Shown: piece by piece, positions 28,754 through 36,576 of the stretch
Position numbering within the stretch: the first letter of the stretch is position 1
Layout of the letters: each line of letters starts with the position of its first letter
Notes under the pieces: generated by a model
Seen by the model: only the letters and a program-made list of their open reading frames with translations
What the model was told of the DNA's origin: nothing
Database searches by the model: none
Position numbers and translations under genes: made by a program
Source of the DNA: Nocardioides oleivorans
GTDB lineage: Bacteria > Actinomycetota > Actinomycetes > Propionibacteriales > Nocardioidaceae
Direction of reading: 5' to 3'
NCBI RefSeq assembly: GCF_004137255.1
Contig: NZ_SDWT01000001.1
Coordinates: 2,108,001-2,172,000 of the forward strand
DNA: 64,000 nucleotides

Positions 28754-29554
28754 TCACCGCGTCGGGACCTGACCGCCGAACATCGCCGGGTCGACGGCGA
28801 TCCACGTGTGCTCGGCGGTGGCGACGACCCGGCCGTCGGCGTCGTACAGCGTCGAGGCGGTGAAGGTCTTGCGCCCGTCCTGGCCGCGGCCCTCGCCGAC
28901 GACGACGTGCGGCTCGCCGATCACGGGCAGGTCGTCGACCCGTGCGGTCATCCGGCCGAGCACCATCAGCCGCTCGGAGAGGTCGCCGGCCCAGCCGCCG
29001 ATGCAGTCGAGCGCCGCCCAGGTCACCGCGACGGACACGCGCGGGTGCTCGTCGACGTAGGCGTGCCAGTCCTCGTGGAGGCTCGGGTGCGGTGTCCAGG
29101 CGGCCGCGACCAGGTCGCCCGCCCCCTCCCTGGCGGAGCCGTCGCCGACCCTGCCGGGGAAGATCCGCAGCCCGTCGCCCTCCTCGCGCGACGTACCGCA
29201 GGCGAAGCACGTGGGGAAGGGGTGGAACTCGAGCCCGGGGTAGGACGACGAGGCGGCCGCGGCGGCCTCGGGGGAGACCGGCTCCACCTCGGCCAGCGCA
29301 CGCTCCACGCGGTGCGCGGTCGCGATCGGCGTACCTCCGAAGGACGCCGTGGTCACCCCGTCGTCCTCGCTGACGAGCAGGGGCGTGTCGAGGGGTGGCG
29401 GTTGGCGGAGCGAGACCTCGATCGCGGGCCAGCTGTCGCACCGGTTGTCGGGCGAGTCGGGCTCGTCGAGAGCGGCCAGCGCACCGGCCGTCCAGCCCCC
29501 GTTGCCCGAGTCGGGTGGTCCGCAGAAACGTCGCGGGACGATGAGTTCGCTCAC
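28754..29554 (-). CDS. Hotdog-fold-like conserved protein
   Basis: 266 residues. The layout suggests two hotdog-like halves, as in TesB-type or PaaI-type acyl-CoA thioesterases: PPDSGNGGWTAGALAAL near the start, then FPTCFACGTSREEGDGLRIFPG in the middle, and AALDCIGGWAGD before a C-terminal strand-rich part. The FxxCxxCG motif recurs in actinobacterial proteins of this type; its role is unknown. A CACAGT box (29562-29567) 7 nt before the GTG at 29554 supports this start over GTG 29563. Activity not established. Confidence 0.7.
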   Translation of the reverse strand: MSELIVPRRFCGPPDSGNGGWTAGALAALDEPDSPDNRCDSWPAIEVSLRQPPPLDTPLLVSEDDGVTTASFGGTPIATAHRVERALAEVEPVSPEAAAAASSSYPGLEFHPFPTCFACGTSREEGDGLRIFPGRVGDGSAREGAGDLVAAAWTPHPSLHEDWHAYVDEHPRVSVAVTWAALDCIGGWAGDLSERLMVLGRMTARVDDLPVIGEPHVVVGEGRGQDGRKTFTASTLYDADGRVVATAEHTWIAVDPAMFGGQVPTR

Positions 29555-29561
29555 CCGGGCC

Positions 29562-29567
29562 ACTGTG
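29562..29567 (-). promoter_or_regulatory. -10 box for the hotdog-like gene
   Basis: On the minus strand CACAGT ends 7 nt before the GTG at 29554, consistent with a leaderless transcript. Confidence 0.4.
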
Positions 29568-29604
29568 CCACGGGCGGGTGGAGCGGGGCAGTTGCCGGAT
29601 GGGA

Positions 29605-29610
29605 CACAAT
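29605..29610 (+). promoter_or_regulatory. -10 box for the IdeR-type regulator gene
   Basis: CACAAT ends 6 nt before the GTG at 29617, again with no ribosome-binding site. Confidence 0.45.
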
Positions 29611-29616
29611 GAGCCT

Positions 29617-30297
29617 GTGAGTGACCTGATCGACACCACCGAGATGTACCTCCGCACGATCTACGAGCTCGTGGAGGAGGACATCGTCCCGCTGCGTGCC
29701 CGGATCGCCGAGCGGCTGCACCAGTCCGGCCCGACCGTCTCGCAGACCGTCGCCCGGATGGAGCGCGACGGCCTGCTGACGGTCGAGGGCGACCGCCACC
29801 TCGAGCTCACCGAGGAGGGACTGCTCCTCGCGACCCGCGTGATGCGCAAGCACCGCCTCGCCGAGCGGCTGCTCACCGACGTGATCGGCCTCGACTGGGA
29901 GCTCGTGCACGCCGAGGCGTGCCGCTGGGAGCACGTGATGTCGGAGACCGTCGAGCGTCGCCTGCTCGACCTGCTCGACCACCCCACCGAGTCGCCCTAC
30001 GGCAACCCGATCCCCGGCCTCGACGAGCTCGGCGACACCGTCGGCGAGGACTTCATGGACAACGTCGAGCCGCTGTCCGGAGCCGCCATCACCGAGGACC
30101 AGCGCGTCCACGTGAAGCGGATCTCCGAGGAGATGCAGAAGGACGAGGAGCTGATGGGCCTGCTCCGCCGCGTCGGCGCCCTCCCCGGCAAGACCGTCAC
30201 CATCGCCCGCACCGACGAGGGCATCCTGATCGGCTCCGGCGGGGAGACCGCCGAGCTCGTGGTCGAGGCCGCCGAGCACATCTTCGTGCGGCGCTGA
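29617..30297 (+). CDS. DtxR/IdeR-family metal-dependent regulator
   Basis: 226 residues with the three-part DtxR layout. The winged helix spans about residues 3-70 (TTEMYLRTIYELVEE, then RIAERLHQSGPTVSQTVARMERDGLL). The metal-binding dimerisation domain spans about 75-140 with CRWEHVMSETVERRL, holding the Cys/Glu/His ligands of the primary site. A C-terminal SH3-like domain spans about 150-226. It probably represses iron-uptake genes when Fe(II) is bound, or manganese genes if MntR-like. No target genes are in the window. Confidence 0.93.
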   Translation: MSDLIDTTEMYLRTIYELVEEDIVPLRARIAERLHQSGPTVSQTVARMERDGLLTVEGDRHLELTEEGLLLATRVMRKHRLAERLLTDVIGLDWELVHAEACRWEHVMSETVERRLLDLLDHPTESPYGNPIPGLDELGDTVGEDFMDNVEPLSGAAITEDQRVHVKRISEEMQKDEELMGLLRRVGALPGKTVTIARTDEGILIGSGGETAELVVEAAEHIFVRR

Positions 30298-30309
30298 GCT
30301 GGCGCTCGA

Positions 30310-30329
30310 GTCACCGGATATCCGGTGAC
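30310..30329. terminator. 20-bp perfect palindrome between convergent genes
   Basis: GTCACCGGATATCCGGTGAC is fully self-complementary and can fold as an 8-bp stem with loop ATAT. It lies between the stops of the IdeR-type and sirtuin genes and may end both transcripts. Confidence 0.55.
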
Positions 30330-30345
30330 CGCCCCGGTTGTCGGC

Positions 30346-31182
30346 CTAGATCTCGGCCGACAAGCGGGAGACTCGGGTGCAGAGGTTCGTCAGGAACTCG
30401 CTGCACCCCACCTCGAGCTTGTACGACGCCAACGCGTCGCCGCGGGTCTCGCCACGGTTCACGATGACGATCGGCGTGCCCCCGGCAGCCGCGCGCTTCA
30501 CGAACCGGAGGCCGCTCATGACGGTGAGGGACGACCCGGCCACGAGGAGCGCGCCCGAGGTGCCGAGCGCCTCGACGGCGGCGTAGCAGCGGGCCACGCG
30601 CTCGGCGGGGACGTTCTCGCCGAAGAAGACGACGTGCGGCTTGAGCGGGCCGCCGCACGGGCAGTGCGGCACCACGAAGTCGTCGGTGTCGTCGAGGTCG
30701 ACGTCACCGTCGGGGCGCGACTCGACCCAGCCGTGCCGCTCGAGCCACTGCGGGTTGAGGGCGTCGAGCTCGTGCTCGAGGTCGGCGCGCGACGACGTCG
30801 TGCCGCATTCGAGGCAGATGACCTCCGACACCCGGCCGTGGAGGGCGACGACCGAGCGGGACCCGGCGGCCTCGTGGAGGCCGTCGACGTTCTGCGTGAT
30901 CAGCAGGTCGGGGTCGAGCGCGGCGAGCGCCCGGTGCCCGTCGTTCGGCAGCGCCCGGCCCATCCGCTGCCAGCCGAGGTGGCTGCGCGCCCAGTAGCGC
31001 TGCTGCGCCTCGGGCGTCGCGACGAACTCCTGGTAGGTCATCGGCATCCGCGTCGGCGCGCCCGGGCCGCGGTAGTCCGGGATCCCGGAGTCGGTCGAGA
31101 GGCCGGCGCCGGTGAGCACGACCAGCGGCCGCCCGGCCAGCAGGTCGAGGGCCTCAGCGGTGGGTGCGGACGCCAGGATCAC
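30346..31182 (-). CDS. Sirtuin-type NAD-dependent protein deacylase
   Basis: 278 residues. NAD-binding motifs are GAGLSTDSGIPDYRG (residues 25-39) and TQNVDGLH (96-103), with catalytic H115 in VALHGRV. A zinc module follows: C123 and C126 (CLEC), then C174 and C176 in PHCPCGG, so the second pair is CxC rather than the usual CxxC. GSSLTVMSG is the later ribose-binding loop. It removes acyl groups from lysines using NAD. The GTG start overlaps the DUF2277 stop by 4 nt, so the two are one operon. Confidence 0.93.
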   Translation of the reverse strand: MILASAPTAEALDLLAGRPLVVLTGAGLSTDSGIPDYRGPGAPTRMPMTYQEFVATPEAQQRYWARSHLGWQRMGRALPNDGHRALAALDPDLLITQNVDGLHEAAGSRSVVALHGRVSEVICLECGTTSSRADLEHELDALNPQWLERHGWVESRPDGDVDLDDTDDFVVPHCPCGGPLKPHVVFFGENVPAERVARCYAAVEALGTSGALLVAGSSLTVMSGLRFVKRAAAGGTPIVIVNRGETRGDALASYKLEVGCSEFLTNLCTRVSRLSAEI

Positions 31183-31445
31183 GCGTAGCGCGCCTGCGCG
31201 CGGGCCCGCGCCTTGGCCGCCTCGACCTCGCGGTTCTTCGGCGGCGCCGCGGTGACGAGGTCGTCGAGGAGGTGCTCGGTGATGTGTGCGATCTCCTTCA
31301 CCGCGGCGTAGAACCTCTCCTCGTTGGCCTGGGACGGCTTCGTCGTCCCGGCCACCTTGCGAACGTACTGCAGCGCGGCGGCGGTCACCTCGTCACGCGT
31401 CGCGGGCGGCTCGAAGTTGTTGAGCGGTCGGATGTTGCGGCACAT
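31179..31445 (-). CDS. DUF2277 family protein
   Basis: 88 residues, start MCRNIRPLNNFEPPAT, the conserved opening of DUF2277 proteins, including the Cys at residue 2. The rest is helical with a Lys/Arg/Ala-rich C-terminus. Function unknown; the family is widespread in actinobacteria. A TACCCT box (31453-31458, minus strand) ends 7 nt before the ATG, indicating a leaderless start of the DUF2277-sirtuin operon. Confidence 0.88.
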   Translation of the reverse strand: MCRNIRPLNNFEPPATRDEVTAAALQYVRKVAGTTKPSQANEERFYAAVKEIAHITEHLLDDLVTAAPPKNREVEAAKARARAQARYA

Positions 31446-31452
31446 AGAGGTG

Positions 31453-31458
31453 AGGGTA
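31453..31458 (-). promoter_or_regulatory. -10 box for the DUF2277-sirtuin operon
   Basis: On the minus strand TACCCT ends 7 nt before the ATG at 31445. Confidence 0.5.
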
Positions 31459-31476
31459 CGTCCGGCAGCGGCCGCG

Positions 31477-33342
31477 TCACAGGGCCAGGAACGAGACGTC
31501 CGAGCCGGTCACGAGCGCGACCCTGCCGGAGGAGAGCGGCACGAGGCGGACGTCGTACACGTCCTCGCCGTGCTCGACCTCGACCATCCGGTTGGACATC
31601 CGCCCGTCGGCGAGCGAGAGCACCGAGACCCAGCCGGTCATCCCCTTCGCGGTGCTGCCGTTGACGACCGCGAGCGCGACGCGCTGGTCGGGCAACCAGG
31701 TGAACTGGCGCGGGTCGCTGCCCGCGCCCGCCCACGTGCCGGGGTCGTAGCGCACGACGTCGATCTGGCGCGGGTCGGTGAGGTCGGTGACGTCGAAGAG
31801 CGCGGCCTGCGCGCCCTGGACGAGCCCGTCGGAGGTGGCGTCCTGGCCGAGGCCGATGAGCCGGTGCTCGCCGAGCGGGTGGAGGTAGTCGGAGTAGCCG
31901 GGGATCTTCAGCTCGCCGAGCAGCACCGGTGCGGCCGCGTTCGTGAGGTCGATCGCGTAGAGCGGGTCGGTCTGGCGGAAGGTCACCACGATCGCGAGGT
32001 CGTCGAACCACCGCACCGACTGGATCACCTCCCCGACCCCGAGGTCGTCGACGCGTCCCTCCTCGACCAGGGCCGAGCCGTCCTCGCGCAGCGTGATCAC
32101 GGAGTTCGAGGTGCCGGTGGTGGCGCTCGGACCGACCGCGATCCGGAGCGAGCCGCCGACGGCGTCCATCGACCAGCGGTCCGCGATGGTGCCCTCGACC
32201 TCACCCGAGGCGACGTACGACGCCTCCATCCCGTCGAGCGCGAACGCGAAGATCGGCGTGGTGCCGCTCGGCTCCTGCGGGGACCCGGTGCCGCAGTCGA
32301 TGCACTCGCTCCACGGGCCCCACCACGCCGGCTGGCCGGCGGCGAGGTAGAACCGGTCGGTCGAGAAGTAGGCCGTGTCGGAGTCCGTCGCGACCGCCGT
32401 CGCGGTCCGGAGGGACGGCGAGGCCGGGTCGAGCGCGAGCACCGTCGTGGTGCCGAGCGCGAGGTCGGTGTCGGTCGGCACGGCGACGTCGTCGCAGTCG
32501 ACGGCTGGCTGTCCCTCGATCGTCGGGAGCCAGTCGGCCAGCGTGGTGGCGCGCACGAGCGAGCGGTTGTGGAGCCGCGACCGCAGCTCGCCGAGGGCGC
32601 CGCTGGGCGAGGAGAAGTCGAGCTGCGGCAGGTCGGTCTGCACGACGACGCGCACGACGTCGCCGGTGAGCCGGGCCGCCGTCGCGCGGCCGCTGACCCT
32701 GGTGACGTCGACGATCGACGGTGAGCTGGGGTCGGACAGGTCGACCGTCGTGATCGTCGTGCCCGTGTCCGTCGAACCGAAGACCACCGCGCGGCCGCCG
32801 ACGAGGAGCAGCTCGCCGCCCGGGTCGAGCGGCTGGTTGGTGGTCCTCGAGTCGGCGATCGTGGTGGTCGACAGCAACCGGGGCGCGGCGCCGGAGACGT
32901 CGTGGGCCAGCAGCTCCCCGTCGCGCATCCGCAGCAGGAGCGAGCCCGCGACCTTCACCACGTCGGCCTCGTCGACGCCGGCCTCCTGGACGTTGGTGCC
33001 GGACTCGTCGCTCGTGGTGCGCGAGGTCGACGGCATCGACCGCTCGACGCCTGCGGCGCTGGAGGAGAGCGGCATCGAGACGTCCCCCTCCTGCGACGAG
33101 AAGATGCGCATGTCGCCGACCCAGCCGTAGGCCCCGACCTGCTCGACGCCGCGGTCGACGTAGGACTGGAGGAGCGCGTCGCACGACCCGGTGGTCGTGA
33201 GGTCGGCGTTGGCGAGCGCGATGCGGGGCGGCGGGGCAGTGCCCGTGGGGTCGGAGTCCTGGCCGATCGCGTAGCCGACCCCGGCGGCGGCCGCCAGGCT
33301 GGTCAGCGCGACGATGCCGGTGATGGTCGTGCGCAGGTGCAT
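31477..33342 (-). CDS. Exported beta-propeller domain protein
   Basis: 621 residues. An N-terminal hydrophobic segment (about residues 6-27) looks like a signal anchor or signal peptide. Residues about 105-620 carry the 'beta propeller domain' (PF09826-type) sequence: TNVQEAGVDEADVVK starts it, and further repeats of ALDP, YAIDLTNAAAPVLLGELKIPGYSDYLHPLGE-like blades (a pattern at about 500-530) and VALAVVNGS follow. The role in other bacteria is not settled; binding or a structural surface role is likely. The frame extends upstream but homology and the signal begin at ATG 33342. Confidence 0.87.
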   Translation of the reverse strand: MHLRTTITGIVALTSLAAAAGVGYAIGQDSDPTGTAPPPRIALANADLTTTGSCDALLQSYVDRGVEQVGAYGWVGDMRIFSSQEGDVSMPLSSSAAGVERSMPSTSRTTSDESGTNVQEAGVDEADVVKVAGSLLLRMRDGELLAHDVSGAAPRLLSTTTIADSRTTNQPLDPGGELLLVGGRAVVFGSTDTGTTITTVDLSDPSSPSIVDVTRVSGRATAARLTGDVVRVVVQTDLPQLDFSSPSGALGELRSRLHNRSLVRATTLADWLPTIEGQPAVDCDDVAVPTDTDLALGTTTVLALDPASPSLRTATAVATDSDTAYFSTDRFYLAAGQPAWWGPWSECIDCGTGSPQEPSGTTPIFAFALDGMEASYVASGEVEGTIADRWSMDAVGGSLRIAVGPSATTGTSNSVITLREDGSALVEEGRVDDLGVGEVIQSVRWFDDLAIVVTFRQTDPLYAIDLTNAAAPVLLGELKIPGYSDYLHPLGEHRLIGLGQDATSDGLVQGAQAALFDVTDLTDPRQIDVVRYDPGTWAGAGSDPRQFTWLPDQRVALAVVNGSTAKGMTGWVSVLSLADGRMSNRMVEVEHGEDVYDVRLVPLSSGRVALVTGSDVSFLAL

Positions 33343-33391
33343 GGTCGTGGGACGGGCCCTGCGGCCCGCCGGTTCCCGGCAGCGCGCGTGG

Positions 33392-33397
33392 CACGAT
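33392..33397 (+). promoter_or_regulatory. -10 box for the enoyl-reductase-like gene
   Basis: CACGAT ends 6 nt before the ATG at 33404, leaderless arrangement. Confidence 0.4.
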
Positions 33398-33403
33398 GGC
33401 GCG

Positions 33404-34567
33404 ATGAGCGACAGGCCCTTCGACATCGTGCTGTTCGGCGCGACCGGCTTCACCGGCGGGCTCACCGCCGACTACCTCGCCGCCCACGCGCCCGACGGCC
33501 TGCGGTGGGCGATCGCCGGCCGCAACGCGGACAAGCTCGAGGGCGTACGTCGTCGGCTGGGCGACCTGGGCGCACCCGACGTCCAGGTGCTCGTCGCCGA
33601 CGCCACCGATCCCGCCGCCCTGGCCGACGTGGCGCGGCAGGCCCGCGTCGTGGTCACCACGATCGGCCCCTACCTCGCCAACGGCGGCCCGCTCGTCGCG
33701 GCCTGCGCCGAGGCCGGCACCGACTACCTCGACCTCACCGGCGAGCCCGAGTTCGTCGACCGGACCTACCTCGAGCACCACCAGACCGCCGTGCGCACCG
33801 GCGCCCGGATCGTCCACGCGTGCGGCTTCGACTCCGTCCCGCACGACGTCGGGGCCTACTACACCGTGCAGCAGCTCCCGTCCGACCAGCCGATCACGGT
33901 GCGCGGTGTCGTCCGCGCCGGCGGCACGCCGTCCGGCGGCACCTTCCACTCCGCCCTCGACCAGTTCGCCCGCGCGAAGCAGATGAAGAAGACGTACGCC
34001 GATCGCCGCCGCGCCGAGGGCAAGCCGGCCGACGGCCGCTCGTCCCGCTCGGTCGGCGGCAAGCCGCACCGCGACCCGGTGCTCGGCTACTGGCTGCTCC
34101 CGCTGCCGACCATCGACCCGATCATCGTGGCGCGCAGCGGCGCCAGGCTGCCGTCGTACGGCCCGAAGTTCCGCTACTCCCACTGGGCAGGCACCAAGAC
34201 GCTGCGCTACGCCGCCGGCGGCGCGATCGGCGTCGGCGCGCTCACCGTCGCCGCGCAGGTGAAGCCGGTGCGCGACTTCCTCAAGGGCAAGGTGCCTCAG
34301 GGGTCCGGTCCGGACGCGTCGAAGCGGGAGAAGTCGTGGTTCACCGTCGACTTCGTCGGTGACGCGGGCGGCCAGACCGTCCGCACCCGCGTCTCGGGCG
34401 GCGACCCCGGCTACACCGAGACCGCGAAGATGCTGTCCGAGGCCGCACTCTGCCTGGCCCTCGACGACAACCCCGAGACCTCCGGCCAGGTCACCCCGGC
34501 GGTCGCGATGGGCGACGCGCTGCTCGCCCGGCTCCAGGCCGCCGGCATCCGGTTCGAGACCCTCTGA
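33404..34567 (+). CDS. Saccharopine dehydrogenase-like / trans-acting enoyl reductase family protein
   Basis: 387 residues. The Rossmann motif IVLFGATGFTGGLTADYL (about residues 8-25) and AGRNADKLE bind NAD(P). The sequence follows the mycobacterial trans-acting enoyl reductase group (Rv2953-like): TIGPYLANGG, YLDLTGEPEF and HACGFDSVPHDVG are hallmarks. In mycobacteria the homologue reduces a polyketide lipid intermediate; no such polyketide synthase is in this window, so the substrate here is open. The C-terminal residues AGIRFETL are repeated in a remnant at 35.25 kb. Confidence 0.88.
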   Translation: MSDRPFDIVLFGATGFTGGLTADYLAAHAPDGLRWAIAGRNADKLEGVRRRLGDLGAPDVQVLVADATDPAALADVARQARVVVTTIGPYLANGGPLVAACAEAGTDYLDLTGEPEFVDRTYLEHHQTAVRTGARIVHACGFDSVPHDVGAYYTVQQLPSDQPITVRGVVRAGGTPSGGTFHSALDQFARAKQMKKTYADRRRAEGKPADGRSSRSVGGKPHRDPVLGYWLLPLPTIDPIIVARSGARLPSYGPKFRYSHWAGTKTLRYAAGGAIGVGALTVAAQVKPVRDFLKGKVPQGSGPDASKREKSWFTVDFVGDAGGQTVRTRVSGGDPGYTETAKMLSEAALCLALDDNPETSGQVTPAVAMGDALLARLQAAGIRFETL

Positions 34568-34583
34568 GTCGACCCGACTGGAG

Positions 34584-34589
34584 CATCAT
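34584..34589 (+). promoter_or_regulatory. -10 box for the maltokinase-cap-like gene
   Basis: CATCAT ends 6 nt before the ATG at 34596; weak match to TANNNT. Confidence 0.3.
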
Positions 34590-34595
34590 GGGGCC

Positions 34596-35210
34596 ATGGC
34601 CCTCATGCACCAGGCGACGATCACCCCCACCAAGCAGGAGCTGATGGCGGCGTGGCTGCCGACCCGGGAGTGGTACGACGGCGTGGTCGACCGTGACCCG
34701 GTCGCGAGCTTCCGGCTCGACGACCCGGCCGGCGAGGTGGGCGTCGAGTGCTTCCTGCTGGGCGACGCGGCTGGCGGTGGGCTGTTCGTCCCGCTGACCT
34801 ACCGGGCCGACCGGCTCGCCGGCGTCGACGAGATCGGCGTGATGGAGCACTCCGTGCTCGGGACGCGCTACGTCTACGACGGCCTCCTCGACCCGGTCTG
34901 CGTCGGCGTCCTCGCCACCGCGATCGCGACCGGGGGCACCGAGGCCGTGGAGGAGGTCCAGGCCGCGGACGGCACGCGGGCGGTCCGCGATCCCGGCGCG
35001 AGGGCGCGCGGCACCGGCACCTCCGCGGCGGTGCCGGACCTCGGCGACGTCTCGGTCCACGACCTCGCGGCCACCACGGTCGTCCGCGCGGGCGACGTCG
35101 AGCTGGTGGTGAGGCGTGACCTGGCCGCCGACCTCGCCGCAGCGGAGACCCTCTCGGTCTCCTGGACCGGCGGCACCGTCGACGTGGCCGGACTGCGCCC
35201 TACGAGGTGA
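34596..35210 (+). CDS. Maltokinase N-terminal cap-like domain protein
   Basis: 204 residues. The opening ATITPTKQELMAAWLPTREW resembles the N-terminal cap domain of actinobacterial maltokinase (Mak), and the following FLLGDAAGGGLFVPLTYR and HSVLGTRYVYDGLLDPV strands fit its cap fold. The kinase domain is absent, as in stand-alone CG0192-like proteins, so no phosphotransfer is expected. The ATG at 34596 is set by homology. The flanking repeat (34547-34568 and 35255-35276) suggests that this gene arrived between two copies of its neighbour's 3' end. Confidence 0.75.
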   Translation: MALMHQATITPTKQELMAAWLPTREWYDGVVDRDPVASFRLDDPAGEVGVECFLLGDAAGGGLFVPLTYRADRLAGVDEIGVMEHSVLGTRYVYDGLLDPVCVGVLATAIATGGTEAVEEVQAADGTRAVRDPGARARGTGTSAAVPDLGDVSVHDLAATTVVRAGDVELVVRRDLAADLAAAETLSVSWTGGTVDVAGLRPTR

Positions 35211-35211
35211 G

Positions 35212-35276
35212 TGCGAGCCGGGTTCCGGCAAGCACGCTCGCCACCGCGGCCGGAATCCGGTTCGAGACCCTCTGAG
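35212..35276 (+). pseudogene. Remnant of a duplicated 3' end of the enoyl-reductase-like gene
   Basis: The frame encodes STLATAAGIRFETL and a stop, matching the end of the intact gene (LLARLQAAGIRFETL). The last 22 bp (35255-35276) are identical to 34547-34568, and the preceding 20 or so bases align with small deletions. It is non-functional. Confidence 0.7.
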
Positions 35277-35290
35277 CGGGCGGTCCGGGC

Positions 35291-36226
35291 CTAGTCGTCG
35301 CTCGGCGCCGAGGTCACGTCGTTCGCGAGCATGTCCTCGAGGAGCATCCGCAGCCACTGGTGCGCCGGGTCCTCGCGCCTGCTGGGGTGCCACCAGAACG
35401 CCGTCCTGAGCGAGTCCAGCTCCCACGGGCCCGGTACCTCCCGGATCCCGAAGAGGTCGCCCATGTCGGTGATGAGCCGGCGCCCCATCACGGCGACGCG
35501 AGAGCTGTCGCGAAGGAAGAACGGCATGCTCATCGAGCCGCTCACGATGACCTCCGCGCGCGGGCGGATGCCGGCGGACAGGATCTGCTGCATGCCACGG
35601 GCGACGGTGTTGTCGCCGACCTGGGCAACCACCCAGGGACGTTCGTTGAGGTCCTCGACCGTCAGACGGTGGGTGGGGTCGTCGGCTGCGACGGCGAACA
35701 CCCACTGGTCGTCGAGGACATCGATGCTTTCCAGGCCCGACAGCCAGCCGTGGGGCAGGAACACGCCGTCGACACTGGCCGCGAGGTGGTCGGCGATGTC
35801 GGAGCCCCGGAGCTGACCGGGCTCGACCACCCGGAGCGTGCTGGCCGGAGCCGCCTCCTGCATGGCCAGGCACAGGCGCGGCAGGAGGATCGCCGCGATC
35901 ACCTCGCCGCACACCACGGTGAACTCGTGCTCCACGCTCGGGTCGAACCGGGTCTTGGCGGCGATGACCCGGTCGACCGCGCGGAGGGCGTCGATCACCC
36001 CCGGGTGCAGCTGCCTGGCCAGCGACGTCAGCTCGTAGGTGTTCCCCCTGCGCACGAGCAGCTCGTCGTCGAAGTGTCGGCGGAGACGTGCGAGCGCGGC
36101 ACTCATCACGGGCTGGCTCACCCCGACCGACGACGCTGCGCGAGACACGTTCCGCTCGCGGAGGAGGCTGTCGAGGGAGTGCAGCAGGTTGAGGTCGAGG
36201 CGTCGGAGTCGAGCGTGGTCGATCAA
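35291..36226 (-). CDS. LysR-family transcriptional regulator
   Basis: 311 residues. The winged helix is residues about 5-63 (LNLLHSLDSLLRERNVSRAASSVGVSQPVMSAALARLRRHF region). The effector domain follows, with NodD/SyrM-branch features such as DELLVRRGNTYELTSLA. The TTG start at 36226 is chosen because GAGGAGG lies 4 nt upstream and homology begins there; no ATG lies between. It is divergent from the GH106 gene and probably controls it through the palindrome 36348-36362. Confidence 0.9.
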   Translation of the reverse strand: MIDHARLRRLDLNLLHSLDSLLRERNVSRAASSVGVSQPVMSAALARLRRHFDDELLVRRGNTYELTSLARQLHPGVIDALRAVDRVIAAKTRFDPSVEHEFTVVCGEVIAAILLPRLCLAMQEAAPASTLRVVEPGQLRGSDIADHLAASVDGVFLPHGWLSGLESIDVLDDQWVFAVAADDPTHRLTVEDLNERPWVVAQVGDNTVARGMQQILSAGIRPRAEVIVSGSMSMPFFLRDSSRVAVMGRRLITDMGDLFGIREVPGPWELDSLRTAFWWHPSRREDPAHQWLRMLLEDMLANDVTSAPSDD

Positions 36227-36347
36227 CTGGCCTCCTCGGTCGATGTCCGGCTGCGGCGGGGTCGGTCGACCTCGGGCACGGCAGCCAGCTGGCGGGAACG
36301 TATCAATCCGGGGCTGCCGAGTCGCCGCCCAGACATATGCCTTGAGC

Positions 36348-36362
36348 AGATAGTGACTATCT
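36348..36362. promoter_or_regulatory. Candidate LysR operator in the GH106 intergenic region
   Basis: AGATAGTGACTATCT has 6-bp arms around TGA. The 350-bp region between the divergent genes (36227-36576) otherwise holds a promoter and a LacI-like site for the GH106 gene and no other feature that I can see. Confidence 0.5.
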
Positions 36363-36479
36363 CCACCGGGAGCACGGTCGCGACTCGCGCCGGGCGACGT
36401 CGTCGCCCGAGCGTGGGCCCTATCGGCGCCGGCAATAGCAGGTATCGGCAGACGGGAGGGAGAAGCCGTCCGACGCACC

Positions 36480-36535
36480 TTGTGGACCGCATGTGATGAC
36501 CGACACAGTTGGTGGCACGAGAATGAATCGTTTCA
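36480..36535 (+). promoter_or_regulatory. Promoter and LacI-like operator of the GH106 gene
   Basis: TTGTGG (36480-36485) and CACAGT (36504-36509) are 18 nt apart. Just downstream, TGAATCGTTTCA (36524-36535) differs from a perfect LacI-type palindrome at one base pair. No LacI gene is in the window. Confidence 0.4.
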
Positions 36536-36576
36536 ATCTTCGGCGGCGTGAGTGCTGTCCGGGAGAAGGAGCAACT

